58,491 nt of DNA from Bhargavaea cecembensis (GCF_000826125.2 NZ_LN651372.1:381572-440062); one strand, 5' to 3'; shown: positions 1-8,636, counted from the first letter of the stretch. The notes: generated by a model from the sequence alone, not told the origin. Translations and numbers: made by a program.

Positions 1-1
1 C

Positions 2-826
2 GACAAGGACGGATTCCTGCTTTATCTGCAGGCCGCCGCGCCCCATCTCCTGCCCTGGCTTCGCAACCGGCCGCTCACCGTCATCCGCTGGCCTCACGGG
101 ACGGAAGACGAACGGTTCTACCAGAAACATGCCCCCGATCCGCTTCCGCCATTCGTCAAAACGTCGCCGGACGAGGAAGGGCCGAGAATCCTCTGCAACA
201 ACCTGGAGACGCTGCTCTGGCTCGGCAACCAGGCCGCCCTTGAGTTCCACGTCCCGTTCAGCCGGCTCGATTCCCCGCATCCGGACGAAATTATCTTCGA
301 CCTCGACCCGCCCGACGCCACGCGGTTCGACCTCGCCGTCGACGCCGCTCTCCGGCTGAAGGCGGTGTTCGACGGGTTCGGCCTCCGTTCATTCGTCAAA
401 ACATCCGGCGGCAAGGGACTGCAGCTGTATATCCCGCTTCCCGAAGGCCGGTTCACCTATGCCGACACCCGCCGGTTCACCGGGCTCATCGCCCGTTTTC
501 TCTGCGAACAGGCGCCCGACCGCTTCACGACCGAACGGCTCATCAAAAACAGATACGGCCGGCTTTATGTCGACTACGTCCAGCACGCGGAAGGGAAGAC
601 GATCATCTGCCCGTACTCCACGCGGGGAACCGCCCACGCACCCGTCGCCACTCCGCTTGAATGGCATGAGCTCGACAGCGCGCTCCGCCCCGAGCACTTT
701 ACGGTTCCCGCCCTGTTCGACAGGCTCCGCACGACCGGCGACCCGTTCCGTCATATGGAGGCAGCAAAATCCGACCAGCCGTTCGGCGACGTGCTCGCGA
801 AGCTGAAAGAAATGGGACTCGGTTAA
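2..826 (+). CDS. ligD: DNA ligase D, polymerase domain (3' part)
   Basis: This is the C-terminal part of LigD, which repairs double-strand breaks by non-homologous end joining with Ku. The open frame enters from the left edge and ends at TAA 824-826, so the ligase part expected upstream in Bacillus-type LigD is outside the window. The visible 274 codons match the archaeo-eukaryotic primase-like polymerase domain. IIFDLDPPD carries the paired metal-binding aspartates and VKTSGGKGLQLYIP is the conserved nucleotide-binding segment. The protein ends right after the domain, as in Bacillus LigD (ligase then polymerase). No start codon can be assigned. Confidence 0.93.
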   Translation, partial: DKDGFLLYLQAAAPHLLPWLRNRPLTVIRWPHGTEDERFYQKHAPDPLPPFVKTSPDEEGPRILCNNLETLLWLGNQAALEFHVPFSRLDSPHPDEIIFDLDPPDATRFDLAVDAALRLKAVFDGFGLRSFVKTSGGKGLQLYIPLPEGRFTYADTRRFTGLIARFLCEQAPDRFTTERLIKNRYGRLYVDYVQHAEGKTIICPYSTRGTAHAPVATPLEWHELDSALRPEHFTVPALFDRLRTTGDPFRHMEAAKSDQPFGDVLAKLKEMGLG

Positions 827-860
827 AAGTTGAAGTGAAAACGGCCGAGGGGTCGCCCGT

Positions 861-1230
861 TTATTTGCGCGCACAAATAACATACATCATGCGCCTATTA
901 TGTGTATGTTTCGTTTGTGCGCATATTATACATATGGTGACCTCACACATGAAACATAGAGTGAGGAAGAAGCTGATCGATTGAGTGGAGAAAAACAGAC
1001 ATGATTTTTTTGTCGAAAGCCATCTAAGCCCTCCTGGCAGCCAGATAAATATAGGCGGAAATGGATTTAAAAGGGTGAATCGATTTGTCTGCACAATGTG
1101 CGCACAATAGAAATATATTAACCTCACAATTTCCTGCGCATTTTGTGCGCACAACCGAAACAAATCTTGTTTCCAAAACCACTTCAAACGGAGAAAAATC
1201 GCGATTTCTGTAGGTTTTTTGTGCGCATTT
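861..1230. repeat. parC-like centromere candidate: TTGTGCGCA iterons
   Basis: The AT-rich 479-bp gap between ligD and the actin-like gene holds at least five copies of TTGTGCGCA on either strand: near 866-880 (inside a near-palindrome 861-880), 915-923, 1099-1107 (minus), 1143-1154 (perfect palindrome TTGTGCGCACAA) and 1219-1227. Half-like sites occur near 1131-1140 and 888-894. In ParMRC plasmid systems the centromere parC is an iteron array in front of parM that is bound by ParR, and it doubles as the operator. Position and structure fit that arrangement. The role is inferred. Confidence 0.7.
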
Positions 1231-1268
1231 CCTGCATAATCTCTATTTCTATCATCCTCCCAACCGTG

Positions 1269-1300
1269 TATAATCCATAATAGAAACCAAGAAGGAGTGA
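1269..1300 (+). promoter_or_regulatory. Promoter -10 and RBS of the parM-like gene
   Basis: TATAAT at 1269-1274 is a perfect -10 hexamer with a poor -35, directly downstream of the last iteron, so iteron binding could control it. The Shine-Dalgarno AAGGAGTGA at 1292-1300 overlaps an in-frame GTG at 1297 and sits five bases before ATG 1306, which decides the start. Confidence 0.6.
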
Positions 1301-1305
1301 ACAGC

Positions 1306-2475
1306 ATGGCAGTACTCAAGGCCGGCGCCGATGCCGGCAACAACGCTCTAAAATTATGGGTGAAAGACAATACACCGATTCATATTCCGACCGTCTACTC
1401 CCTGTACATGGGGGAAACGACCGAGCTGATGGACATGGACGACATCCCGGCTGACGACCTCATCAACAACATCGATGTGACAATCAACTCCAAGGCGCTC
1501 TCGATCAACGGACAGCGCTACGTCATCGGTGAGAAGGTCCTCAACGACAATCTCCCGGGCATCGAGCTCGAAAAGAAGACCGACAAGTCGACCGACGAAA
1601 TCCCGGTCCTCGTCACGCTTGCCGGACTCGCCATCGATTCGATGAAACGCGAATACAAGAAAAACAAGATTACGGTAACGTATGACCTGTCCGTCGCGCT
1701 TCCGGTCGGCATGATCACCCAGGAAGCCGCGAAAAACAACGCCGCCCGCTACATGGGCACGCACGAAGTCGTCTTCCACCACCCGTCCGGCCGTGATGTG
1801 ACCGTGGCGATTAAAATCGAGTACTGCAAATGCCTGCCGGAAGGCGCTGCCGCCGCTTGGGGCGTCGTCTTCGACGAAACCGGCAAACTCTCCGAACGCA
1901 AAGTGGAAGTCGGCGACAAGATCATGAAAGTCGACTTCAGCGACAAGACCCTCCTCCACTTCGACATCGGCTCCGGCACGACCGAGATCGTCGTCACGGA
2001 AGGCGTCAAATTCAATCCAAAGCTCTCGGAAGGCCTCAACTTCGGCGTGAAAACGGCCGTCAGCGAGATCATCAAGCGCTGGAACCGCAACCACCCGCGC
2101 AAATCGATCGATTCCATGGCCGAATTCAACGAGATCTACTTCGACCCGGAACACCCGCGCCACAATGAACTCCTGGCAGAGTCCCAGACCGGCCTCATGC
2201 AGCTCGCCCAGCAGCTCGGCCGTCCGATCATCAACAAGATCGACGACATGAAAGACGACCCGTACGTCTTCATCTACGGCGGCGGCGCGGCCATCCTCAA
2301 GAAATACCTGCAGCAGATCCTGAACTCGAAGGGCCGCATGATCAACGTGACCTTCCTGACGGATCCGATGTTCGTGAACGCCCGCGGCCTGCTCGTCTAC
2401 ACGTGCTCCCCGCGCTACGAACAGCAGAAAGAAAAAGAATTAGGTGTCGTCGCAGTTGGCGCGGAATCGAAGTAA
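1306..2475 (+). CDS. ParM/Alp-type actin-like ATPase
   Basis: A 389-residue actin-fold ATPase of the ParM/StbA/Alp family, which forms dynamic filaments that push DNA apart. The N-terminal DAGNNALKLWV is the phosphate-1 loop. LHFDIGSGTTEIVV, near residue 220, is the phosphate-2 loop. YGGGAAILKKYL is the adenosine motif. The start is ATG 1306, chosen over GTG 1297 because the latter lies inside the ribosome binding site. Iterons precede it and a ribbon-helix-helix gene overlaps its 3' end by 32 bp, giving the parC-parM-parR order of plasmid segregation cassettes. Its neighbours look chromosomal. It may segregate an integrated element or the chromosome, or have been co-opted. The DNA cargo is unknown. 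Confidence 0.88.
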   Translation: MAVLKAGADAGNNALKLWVKDNTPIHIPTVYSLYMGETTELMDMDDIPADDLINNIDVTINSKALSINGQRYVIGEKVLNDNLPGIELEKKTDKSTDEIPVLVTLAGLAIDSMKREYKKNKITVTYDLSVALPVGMITQEAAKNNAARYMGTHEVVFHHPSGRDVTVAIKIEYCKCLPEGAAAAWGVVFDETGKLSERKVEVGDKIMKVDFSDKTLLHFDIGSGTTEIVVTEGVKFNPKLSEGLNFGVKTAVSEIIKRWNRNHPRKSIDSMAEFNEIYFDPEHPRHNELLAESQTGLMQLAQQLGRPIINKIDDMKDDPYVFIYGGGAAILKKYLQQILNSKGRMINVTFLTDPMFVNARGLLVYTCSPRYEQQKEKELGVVAVGAESK

Positions 2476-2812
2476 AGAATACAAACATGGCGAGCGAATC
2501 AACATCTATCTGAGCCGCGACCTCACACCCGAGTTCATCGACTGGATCAACACCCAGTCCGACCTCTCGAACTTCTTCCTGTACGCCGCCCAGCAGCTGT
2601 ACCGGCAGACCGGCTTCGTCGACGTCGCCGAAGTCATGCCGAGGAAGATCAACTTCGAACTGGACGGCGCCGAATATCGGCCGCCGTTCCCTCAGGCAAG
2701 GCCACAGGCGTTCCTGATCGAAGAAGAAGAGCCCGAACCGGAACCCGAGAAGCCGAAACAGCCCGCCCCTGCCTGGGGTGCGCTCGACGACTTCGACGAT
2801 CCGTTCGCATAA
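2444..2812 (+). CDS. ParR-like ribbon-helix-helix adaptor
   Basis: A 122-residue protein beginning with GTG 2444 and overlapping the parM-like gene by 32 bp, so probably translationally coupled. Residues about 18-57 (RINIYLSRDL, then two predicted helices ending LYRQTG) fit a beta-alpha-alpha ribbon-helix-helix DNA-binding fold. The rest is a Pro/Glu-rich linker and a short acidic-aromatic tail (ALDDFDDPFA). ParR proteins bind parC with the N-terminal fold and contact the ParM filament with a C-terminal peptide, and this layout matches. Sequence resemblance to named ParR proteins is too weak to see by eye, so the assignment rests on fold and position. Confidence 0.72.
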   Translation: MSSQLARNRSKEYKHGERINIYLSRDLTPEFIDWINTQSDLSNFFLYAAQQLYRQTGFVDVAEVMPRKINFELDGAEYRPPFPQARPQAFLIEEEEPEPEPEKPKQPAPAWGALDDFDDPFA

Positions 2813-2826
2813 GTTACGAACATGTG

Positions 2827-2856
2827 GAAAACCCGCCAAAACCGGCGGGTTTTTCT
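2827..2856 (+). terminator. Rho-independent terminator of the parMR-like operon
   Basis: The stem AACCCGCC / GGCGGGTT with an AAAACC-type loop is followed by TTTTTCTT, 15 bp after the parR-like stop. Confidence 0.9.
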
Positions 2857-2940
2857 TATGCACATGTGAACAGCTGGTCCCGCCGCCGACTTATCCCCAT
2901 GTGGACAAGCCGTTCCGCCCGGCTTCCGCCAAAATAAATA

Positions 2941-2967
2941 CAGGCAGGGAATACGGATCCCTGCCTG
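2941..2967 (-). terminator. Terminator after the small CxxC protein gene
   Basis: A perfect 10-bp stem (CAGGCAGGGA / TCCCTGCCTG, 7-nt loop) is followed on the minus strand by TATTTATTTT. It lies 8 bp past the stop of the gene at 2975-3133. Confidence 0.75.
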
Positions 2968-2974
2968 CCATTAA

Positions 2975-3133
2975 TCACTTTTGTTCTTCACTCTGCGGAC
3001 GATCTCCGCGATCATCCCCGTCGGCACACTCAAAACAGAGCAGCTTGCCGCCTTCGGATACACCGTTTAAAAAGCCGTTCTGACAAAACACGTCTTTCCC
3101 GCATGCTTCGCATGTTCCAACCAGTTCATGCAT
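2975..3133 (-). CDS. Small four-cysteine (zinc-ribbon-like) protein
   Basis: A 52-codon frame starts at ATG 3131-3133 after a GGAGGG ribosome binding site and ends at TGA 2975-2977. The protein begins MHELVGTCEACGKDVF and later has LLCFECADGD, so two CxxC pairs about 25 residues apart could hold one zinc ion. The C-terminus is acidic and polar. It lies 36 bp downstream of nrnB on the same strand and a terminator follows, so it is probably the last gene of that unit. Function unknown. Confidence 0.72.
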   Translation of the reverse strand: MHELVGTCEACGKDVFCQNGFLNGVSEGGKLLCFECADGDDRGDRPQSEEQK

Positions 3134-3169
3134 GGCGGTCCCTCCTGTTCAGTCCGGTACCCCTTCCGA

Positions 3170-4360
3170 TTAAGAGCCCTGCTCCGCCTTCTCCAGCCGC
3201 TGCATCAGAAACTTCACGAACTGGTCATCGTTGAGCAGCCAGACGCCCTTCTCGCGCTTCAGGGCCTTCTCCGCTTCCCGGAACGTCTTGTACGTCTCGT
3301 CCAGCACGTTGCCGTTGCGTTCGACGCTCCAGCGGCCTTCTTCGTTGCGGTGGATATAGTACAGGTCGCCGTCCGGCGCGCGGTAGATCGTGCCGAACTG
3401 GGATTCCTTCAGGTTGTAGCGGTTGTGGCGCGCGTCTTCGCGAAGCGGATCCTTCTGGAAGGACCCGGACACATACAGCTCGAACGCCTCCTTCGACATC
3501 GAGGCGCCGCTCGCCTTGGCATGACCCCCGCCGCCAAACGTCCCGGCCACTTCGGACACATCGACGTCGTCGTGGACCGTGCGGAACGACAATTTGCGCC
3601 CGCCCATGTTCAGGATGACGATATAGTCGAGGTGCGGGTTGTCCTTGCCGAGTTCGTTGCCGAGCTCGGAGTGGTACGACTCCGCGTGCACGACGCCCGC
3701 ATAAAGGCCGTCCGCCTCGAGCTGGACCATCTCCCGGCGTTTTTTCCGGATGTAGCGCGTCATCTTGTCGTCTTCCATGCCGAGGAGCTTCTTCTCGAAC
3801 GGGCTGAACTTGAACGGCCCGCCTTCCTGGAGCCGCTCAAGCATCATCGACTCAAATTCGTCGAACGACACGAGGAAGAACAGCGCATTCAGCTGCCGCG
3901 CCTTGTCGTTGCCGTTCTTCTCCCATTCCCACGTGTCGTACTGCCGGACGAGCTCCACGAACTCATCGGCCGTGCGGCTCGGCTCAAGCAGGCCTTCATC
4001 GATCAGGTAGCGGTACAGGAGCGACGTCGCGGATGCGAGCCGGCCTTCCTCTTCCTCGACCTGCACGCGGCCCCATTCGTACTCGTTCAGGTGCAGCGCC
4101 GTCTTGTGATGGTCGATCAGCACCGCCTTCCCGCCCGCCTTGCGGAACTCCTCCAGCCGCTTCTCGTTCTCTTCGTTCACCGACAGATCGGTGATGATCA
4201 GCTCCGTTGCCAGATCACCGCTCTCCAGGAACTTCTCCACTTCGCGGTCAAGAATCTGGACCGAATTGTATCTCACCTTCACGTCGTCCCCGAACGCCAT
4301 CTTCGCCACGATGCCGCAGCCGATGCCGTCCAGATCGTTGTGGGACAATAATTTATACAC
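3170..4360 (-). CDS. nrnB: DHH-family oligoribonuclease NrnB
   Basis: A 396-residue DHH/DHHA1 phosphoesterase that degrades short RNA or dinucleotides, close in length to Bacillus NrnB (about 399). Residues near the N-terminus give SHNDLDGIGCG (first metal motif). VLIDHHKTAL is the DHH motif. FGGGGHAKASGA, near residue 300, is the DHHA1 substrate-binding glycine loop. I start it at GTG 4360, which follows AGAGGTGA. The longer frame to 4564 would run through the terminator of the upstream gene and has low-complexity sequence. It probably shares a transcript with the small CxxC gene. Confidence 0.88.
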   Translation of the reverse strand: MYKLLSHNDLDGIGCGIVAKMAFGDDVKVRYNSVQILDREVEKFLESGDLATELIITDLSVNEENEKRLEEFRKAGGKAVLIDHHKTALHLNEYEWGRVQVEEEEGRLASATSLLYRYLIDEGLLEPSRTADEFVELVRQYDTWEWEKNGNDKARQLNALFFLVSFDEFESMMLERLQEGGPFKFSPFEKKLLGMEDDKMTRYIRKKRREMVQLEADGLYAGVVHAESYHSELGNELGKDNPHLDYIVILNMGGRKLSFRTVHDDVDVSEVAGTFGGGGHAKASGASMSKEAFELYVSGSFQKDPLREDARHNRYNLKESQFGTIYRAPDGDLYYIHRNEEGRWSVERNGNVLDETYKTFREAEKALKREKGVWLLNDDQFVKFLMQRLEKAEQGS

Positions 4361-4434
4361 CGAATCACCTCTACTCAAGCATTGAACACTCTTTCCAGTA
4401 TACCCGTTTTCGCGCGTCTTCGCCCGCCGGCAGG

Positions 4435-4464
4435 CGAAAAAACCGCCCGTACCGCCGGGCGGTT
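4435..4464 (-). terminator. Terminator of the acetyltransferase gene
   Basis: The stem AACCGCCCGGCGG / CCGCCCGGTT-type (AACCGCCCG and CGGGCGGTT, 4441-4464) is followed on the minus strand by TTTTTTCGCC. It overlaps the stop codon region of the gene at 4464-4982. Confidence 0.85.
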
Positions 4465-4982
4465 CATTTTCCTCCATTCTGCTTGCCCGGAACCGAATCG
4501 GCAATCCGGGGATCCTGTTCGTAATCATCCGATCCGATTCCGCGCTCCTCCAGCTTCTTCGCAAAACAGATGATCCGGTTTGCCTCAGAAAAGCCGAGGC
4601 TCAGATGCACGTTTCGGCTGACCTCATTGCCCAGCTCACAGTCGCTCGCAAACTCCGTGCAGCCCTTGAGCCGCGCCCACTCCTCACAGCGGCCCACAAG
4701 CTCCCTCGCAAGCCCTTCCTGCCGGTGCGCGTCCATCACGAACAATCCCTCCAAATAGCCGACAGGGCTCGACGAGGTGCCCTCAACATAATCATGCCGG
4801 AGCTGTACTTGGGCAAAACCGGCGGGGTCAGTGCCGGCGAATGCGAGGAAGACCGCAGCATCGGGATCAATCAGCAGATCTTGCATCTCTTTCTCAAATT
4901 CGACAACCCCCTGGCCGGGCCAGAGCCGGTCTGCGAGAACGGCGACCGTCCGAGCATCTTCAAACTGTGCTTTTCTGATCAA
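4464..4982 (-). CDS. GNAT acetyltransferase, AAC(6')-like
   Basis: A 172-residue single-domain GNAT protein. GYLEGLFV followed by HRQEGLARELV is the acetyl-CoA pyrophosphate-binding region (motif A), and QVQLRHDYVEGT before it is typical of aminoglycoside 6'-N-acetyltransferase relatives. The C-terminal SRNVHLSLGFSEANRIICFAK matches the last strand of this subgroup. The start is TTG 4982 after AAGGAGGA. Relatives often acetylate other amines, so a resistance role is not established from the sequence. It is bounded by its own terminator and reads towards nrnB. Confidence 0.8.
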   Translation of the reverse strand: MIRKAQFEDARTVAVLADRLWPGQGVVEFEKEMQDLLIDPDAAVFLAFAGTDPAGFAQVQLRHDYVEGTSSSPVGYLEGLFVMDAHRQEGLARELVGRCEEWARLKGCTEFASDCELGNEVSRNVHLSLGFSEANRIICFAKKLEERGIGSDDYEQDPRIADSVPGKQNGGK

Positions 4983-5024
4983 CAGAAGTCCTCCTTGTTG
5001 GCGTTTTGGTCTGTATAATTCCGC

Positions 5025-8000
5025 TTATAAAATGCTTTTATTAGCTTTCGGTACCAGCTGGGCTGGCATCGGAGTGTTGAGTTTCCAGACAAAACTTACA
5101 GGCTGGCTCCCCTCATGACTAACATAATTTGCGGTCCCTAAGAAAGTAAACGGTGAAGTAAAACCATTCTCGGTCTTGTATTCTCTAACGAATAGCGCAA
5201 TTTGTTGTCCTAGTTCTTGCTGATGAATATAGCGCTGTGCTGTAGGGCTTGTATTAGAAGTTCGGCTTTGTGATTGCCAGTGAAACAGTTTGTCATTAAT
5301 CGCATAGTCTTCATACATCGTAGATTCCGAGAACTCCTTATCGGATTTGTTCAATGTAATGAAAAACACATCGGTCTTTAGCAGCTCAAAATGTTTAACG
5401 CCCTCCCGAAACGCTGGTGCTTGTTCATCGTTGTAATAACCGAAGGCAGCCATAATTTGATCGGTTGTATACCTGCCATGTACACGTAATGGGGACGAAT
5501 AAGGAAATGGAGAAGGAAGATCAATGTGGTGAATGTTTTCAAAACAGACTTGTAACACAGACAGAATCTCGGCTTTATTTTCTCCAAAAGAAAACAACCG
5601 CTTTAATGCTTCATCCATTGATGAAAAACCTAATTCATGTGGCGGTTTCCGATAAAACGAGTAATACAGGATACCGATCATTAAATGATCCTGTTCATCT
5701 ATCGACTCTTCTCCTTGTACATAACGAATCATAAACTGGATCAAGTCTTTCGAGTCAAAATGAAAGAGCTTATGGATCTGCTTTTTCAGCACGTCTTCGA
5801 AAGGATTAGAAAATGGTTCAATCAGGCCAGCTTCAGCTTTCAACCCTTCAAATGTTCGATTTTTATTGCCGTAGAAGTCATGCAAAGTAAGTCCTTCATA
5901 TCTTAAAAAGTTCAGCAATGTTAGCGGAAGTCCTGTGTCCTGCTCAAAATATTGAAGCTTCGTGACGAGTTGCTTTTTTGATATTTTTGTCGTCTTCACA
6001 TTCCGTAGAATATACTCTTTAGCTTGCCGTTCCATCAGAATGACGGAGCCTTTTGGTAAATAAGAGAATCCATTTTCTACATAGTGCCGGATCGAGTGCT
6101 TGGAAGGTCCTACAAGTGCACGGAATTTATCTTCAAACGGATAGTCTTGATGAGCTTGACCTACGAAATCAAGGACTGTGAGGCACTCCTTTCCCTCGGC
6201 AAGCCGTAGTCCACGGCCTAATTGCTGAAGAAAGACGGTCAAGCTTTCAGTTGGTCGCAGGAATAGGATCGTATTGACCGCAGGAATATCAACACCCTCG
6301 TTATAAAGATCCACAACAAAAATGAACTTCACTTCTCCGCTCTCAAGTCGTTTCTTCGCAGTTTCTCTTTCTTCATTTGGGGAATCTCCGTAGAGCGCGA
6401 GAGCTGGCACCCCTTTTTTATTGAAATAAGCGGCCATGTATTTTGCATGTTCGACTGACACACAGAAGCCAAGTCCTTTTACATCTTCCAACGAAGTTAC
6501 ATATCGATCGATTGCATCGAGAATCAAATCGCTACGACGATCGTTCGCTGTATACAGATTCGATAATTGATCGAGGTCGTAACCTTTCCGAGTCCATTTT
6601 ATTGATGAAAGATCAACAATATCAGTCACACAAAAATAGTGAAATGGAGATAACAGTTTTCGATTAATGGCTTCGGTTAGGCGCATTTCAGATGCAATAT
6701 AATCATCAAAATAAGAAAGGACGCTTTTCTGGTCCATCCGCTCTGGCGTCGCTGTCAAACCGAGTAAGACGGTCGGATGGTAATAAGAAAGTAACCGCTG
6801 ATAAGTCGGCGCTGCAGCATGGTGGAACTCATCTACAATGATGAAATCATAAAAGTCCGCGGAGGTCAGGTTCTCCATCTGCTTACTATTCCAACTTTGA
6901 ATGCTCATAAACAACTGATCCAGAGAGTGCGGCACATGTTTTCCAACAAATAGTTCTCCAAAGTTTGCGTTCTTTAAGATTGCCCGGAAAGTAGCTAAGC
7001 TTTGCGTTAGGATTTCCTCGCGGTGAGCAATGAAAAGTAGTTTAGCATTTGGTTTTTCTTTCAAGAACCTTTTGAAATCAAAAGCGGAAATAACTGTTTT
7101 TCCGACGCCTGTTGCGGCAACCACTAAGTTTCGGTAACGACCGTGAACGACTCGCTCCGCATCCAGTTCATCGAGGATTTCTTGTTGATAAAAGTAGGGG
7201 CGAATATCGAGGTTGTATGCTACTTGTTCTTCGGCTACTCGATCTTTTGTTAAGGAGGACCGCAGAGCGTACCATGTGCTCGGATCTCCTAGAGAACGAA
7301 ATTCTCCGTCATTCCAGTAGCTCTCAAACGTCGCTTTAAACTTCCGAATGATGTCAAATGAATCTTGCTCGGTTACTTTAAGGTTCCATTCAAGGCCAGA
7401 CGTTAATGCGGGATTCGATAAGTTCGATGAGCCGATATACGCCGTGCTAAAACCTGTTGCACGCTTGAACAAATAAGCCTTGGCATGGAGGCGGGTTCGT
7501 TCTTTATCAAGAGATACGCGGATTTCCGTGTTCGGGAGTTTGCTGAGTTCCTCAAGTGCCTTGTAATCGGTCGCTTCCATGTAGGATGTTGTGATGATCC
7601 GGAGCTTCCCACCCCGTTCGGTAAACGTTCGGAGCTCATTAAGCACTATTCGGGTTCCTGACCATTTCACGAATGAAACGAGCCAATCAATCTCGTCAGC
7701 GGATAAGATTTCCTTCCGCAATTCTTCCAGCATGTTCGGTTCAGCTTGGGAACCGGTGAAAAGAGAACTTTGAGAAATAGATGTCACAGGACGAACTGGT
7801 TTTTCATCTTTAATGGCATAAATTGAATTGAGCTTCTCGTAAATCGAAGTCAGAATTTCACCTTTCTCTTCCAACTTTAGCTGAAGGAATTCTTGCTTTT
7901 GAAGATGATGACTCAGCGTTTCGATTACTTCATTGCACACTTTAATCTGAGCAAGAAGTTTCTTGTCCGCCTGTTGTTCTCTGATCATACTGAGCGCTTT

Positions 8001-8153
8001 TTTCGTTACTGCTCCTATGTATGCAGATAGATATGTCTTCGCCTCTTCTTCGTCAAGCACCTCTGTATCGACGGCATACATTTCCAGAGAAAGCGCATCC
8101 AAATCTGTTCGTATCTTTTCATTTATTAACTGTTCATAAATGCCTTGCTGCAC
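5025..8153 (-). CDS. PLD-nuclease / SF2 helicase / DUF3427 protein
   Basis: A 1042-residue three-part protein. Residues about 140-260 form a phospholipase-D-like nuclease domain with RLHAKAYLF (HxK) and IGSSNLSNPAL. Residues about 320-700 form a superfamily 2 helicase core: AATGVGKT (motif I, about 346), VDEFHH (motif II, about 441), GLTATPER (motif III), and LQQLGRGLRLAEG (motif VI). The C-terminal 300 residues match DUF3427 (SPLRVHGRYT, TMYEDYAIN, LFHWQSQSRT). The start is GTG 8153, whose RBS AGAGGTGA lies in the last codons of the NUDIX gene. The gene is visibly AT-richer than both flanks, suggesting acquisition. Defence or nucleic-acid repair is a plausible but unproven role. Confidence 0.9.
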   Translation of the reverse strand: MQQGIYEQLINEKIRTDLDALSLEMYAVDTEVLDEEEAKTYLSAYIGAVTKKALSMIREQQADKKLLAQIKVCNEVIETLSHHLQKQEFLQLKLEEKGEILTSIYEKLNSIYAIKDEKPVRPVTSISQSSLFTGSQAEPNMLEELRKEILSADEIDWLVSFVKWSGTRIVLNELRTFTERGGKLRIITTSYMEATDYKALEELSKLPNTEIRVSLDKERTRLHAKAYLFKRATGFSTAYIGSSNLSNPALTSGLEWNLKVTEQDSFDIIRKFKATFESYWNDGEFRSLGDPSTWYALRSSLTKDRVAEEQVAYNLDIRPYFYQQEILDELDAERVVHGRYRNLVVAATGVGKTVISAFDFKRFLKEKPNAKLLFIAHREEILTQSLATFRAILKNANFGELFVGKHVPHSLDQLFMSIQSWNSKQMENLTSADFYDFIIVDEFHHAAAPTYQRLLSYYHPTVLLGLTATPERMDQKSVLSYFDDYIASEMRLTEAINRKLLSPFHYFCVTDIVDLSSIKWTRKGYDLDQLSNLYTANDRRSDLILDAIDRYVTSLEDVKGLGFCVSVEHAKYMAAYFNKKGVPALALYGDSPNEERETAKKRLESGEVKFIFVVDLYNEGVDIPAVNTILFLRPTESLTVFLQQLGRGLRLAEGKECLTVLDFVGQAHQDYPFEDKFRALVGPSKHSIRHYVENGFSYLPKGSVILMERQAKEYILRNVKTTKISKKQLVTKLQYFEQDTGLPLTLLNFLRYEGLTLHDFYGNKNRTFEGLKAEAGLIEPFSNPFEDVLKKQIHKLFHFDSKDLIQFMIRYVQGEESIDEQDHLMIGILYYSFYRKPPHELGFSSMDEALKRLFSFGENKAEILSVLQVCFENIHHIDLPSPFPYSSPLRVHGRYTTDQIMAAFGYYNDEQAPAFREGVKHFELLKTDVFFITLNKSDKEFSESTMYEDYAINDKLFHWQSQSRTSNTSPTAQRYIHQQELGQQIALFVREYKTENGFTSPFTFLGTANYVSHEGSQPVSFVWKLNTPMPAQLVPKANKSIL

Positions 8154-8159
8154 TTCGGG

Positions 8160-8570
8160 TCACCTCTCGCCTAGTGGAATTGAGGAAGTCATGAGCACTT
8201 CAATCGCCGGCAAATCAGCCGGAGCCCAGTCAAGGTTATGTAATTCACTTGGGTGAAGCCACTTTGCATCGATATGTTCGGTTAGTTTCGGCTCGCCGAT
8301 CACAACTTTGCAGTGGTAGGTCGTTAAGTGTACGATGCCAAAATCATATTCATATACGGTATGTTCGACGCGCTCTCCGACTTCAATGGTGCAGTCCATT
8401 TCTTCATGAATTTCCCGCTTTAGAGCCGCTTCCGGTGTTTCACCTTCTTCAATTTTACCGCCGGGAAACTCCCATTTGTAAGCAAGTGTTTTTGTGGCCC
8501 CGCGCTGTGCACATAAAATCTTTCCATCCCGCCAAATCACGGCCCCCACTACGTGAATATTCTTTTTCAT
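8160..8570 (-). CDS. NUDIX (MutT-like) pyrophosphohydrolase
   Basis: A 136-residue NUDIX hydrolase of the (deoxy)nucleoside triphosphate pyrophosphohydrolase type. The NUDIX box is intact: GGKIEEGETPEAALKREIHE then EM. VVGAVIWRDGKILCAQRG precedes it and KWEFPGGK is the usual MutT lead-in. The start is ATG 8570 after GAGGAGGGA. An earlier in-frame ATG lacks a good RBS. It ends 6 bp before the helicase start, and its last codons supply the helicase RBS, so the two are one coupled operon. It shares the helicase's AT-rich composition. Confidence 0.88.
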   Translation of the reverse strand: MKKNIHVVGAVIWRDGKILCAQRGATKTLAYKWEFPGGKIEEGETPEAALKREIHEEMDCTIEVGERVEHTVYEYDFGIVHLTTYHCKVVIGEPKLTEHIDAKWLHPSELHNLDWAPADLPAIEVLMTSSIPLGER

Positions 8571-8636
8571 GACTTCCCTCCTCATTTCCAAGTCCTCTCC
8601 AGTCTACCATAATTAACAGATCCATCGAGATGATGA

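Noticed and set aside
886-910. CATACA...TGTATG inverted repeat as a PlcR box
   Set aside because: Spacing and inner bases do not fit TATGNANNNNTNCATA. It belongs to the iteron region.
1354-2163. A 269-codon frame antisense to the parM-like gene
   Set aside because: The ParM motifs are on the other strand. This frame lacks an RBS and has shadow composition.
4464-4982. Calling the acetyltransferase a proven aminoglycoside-resistance gene
   Set aside because: The resemblance is at subfamily level only. Chromosomal GNAT relatives often have other substrates.
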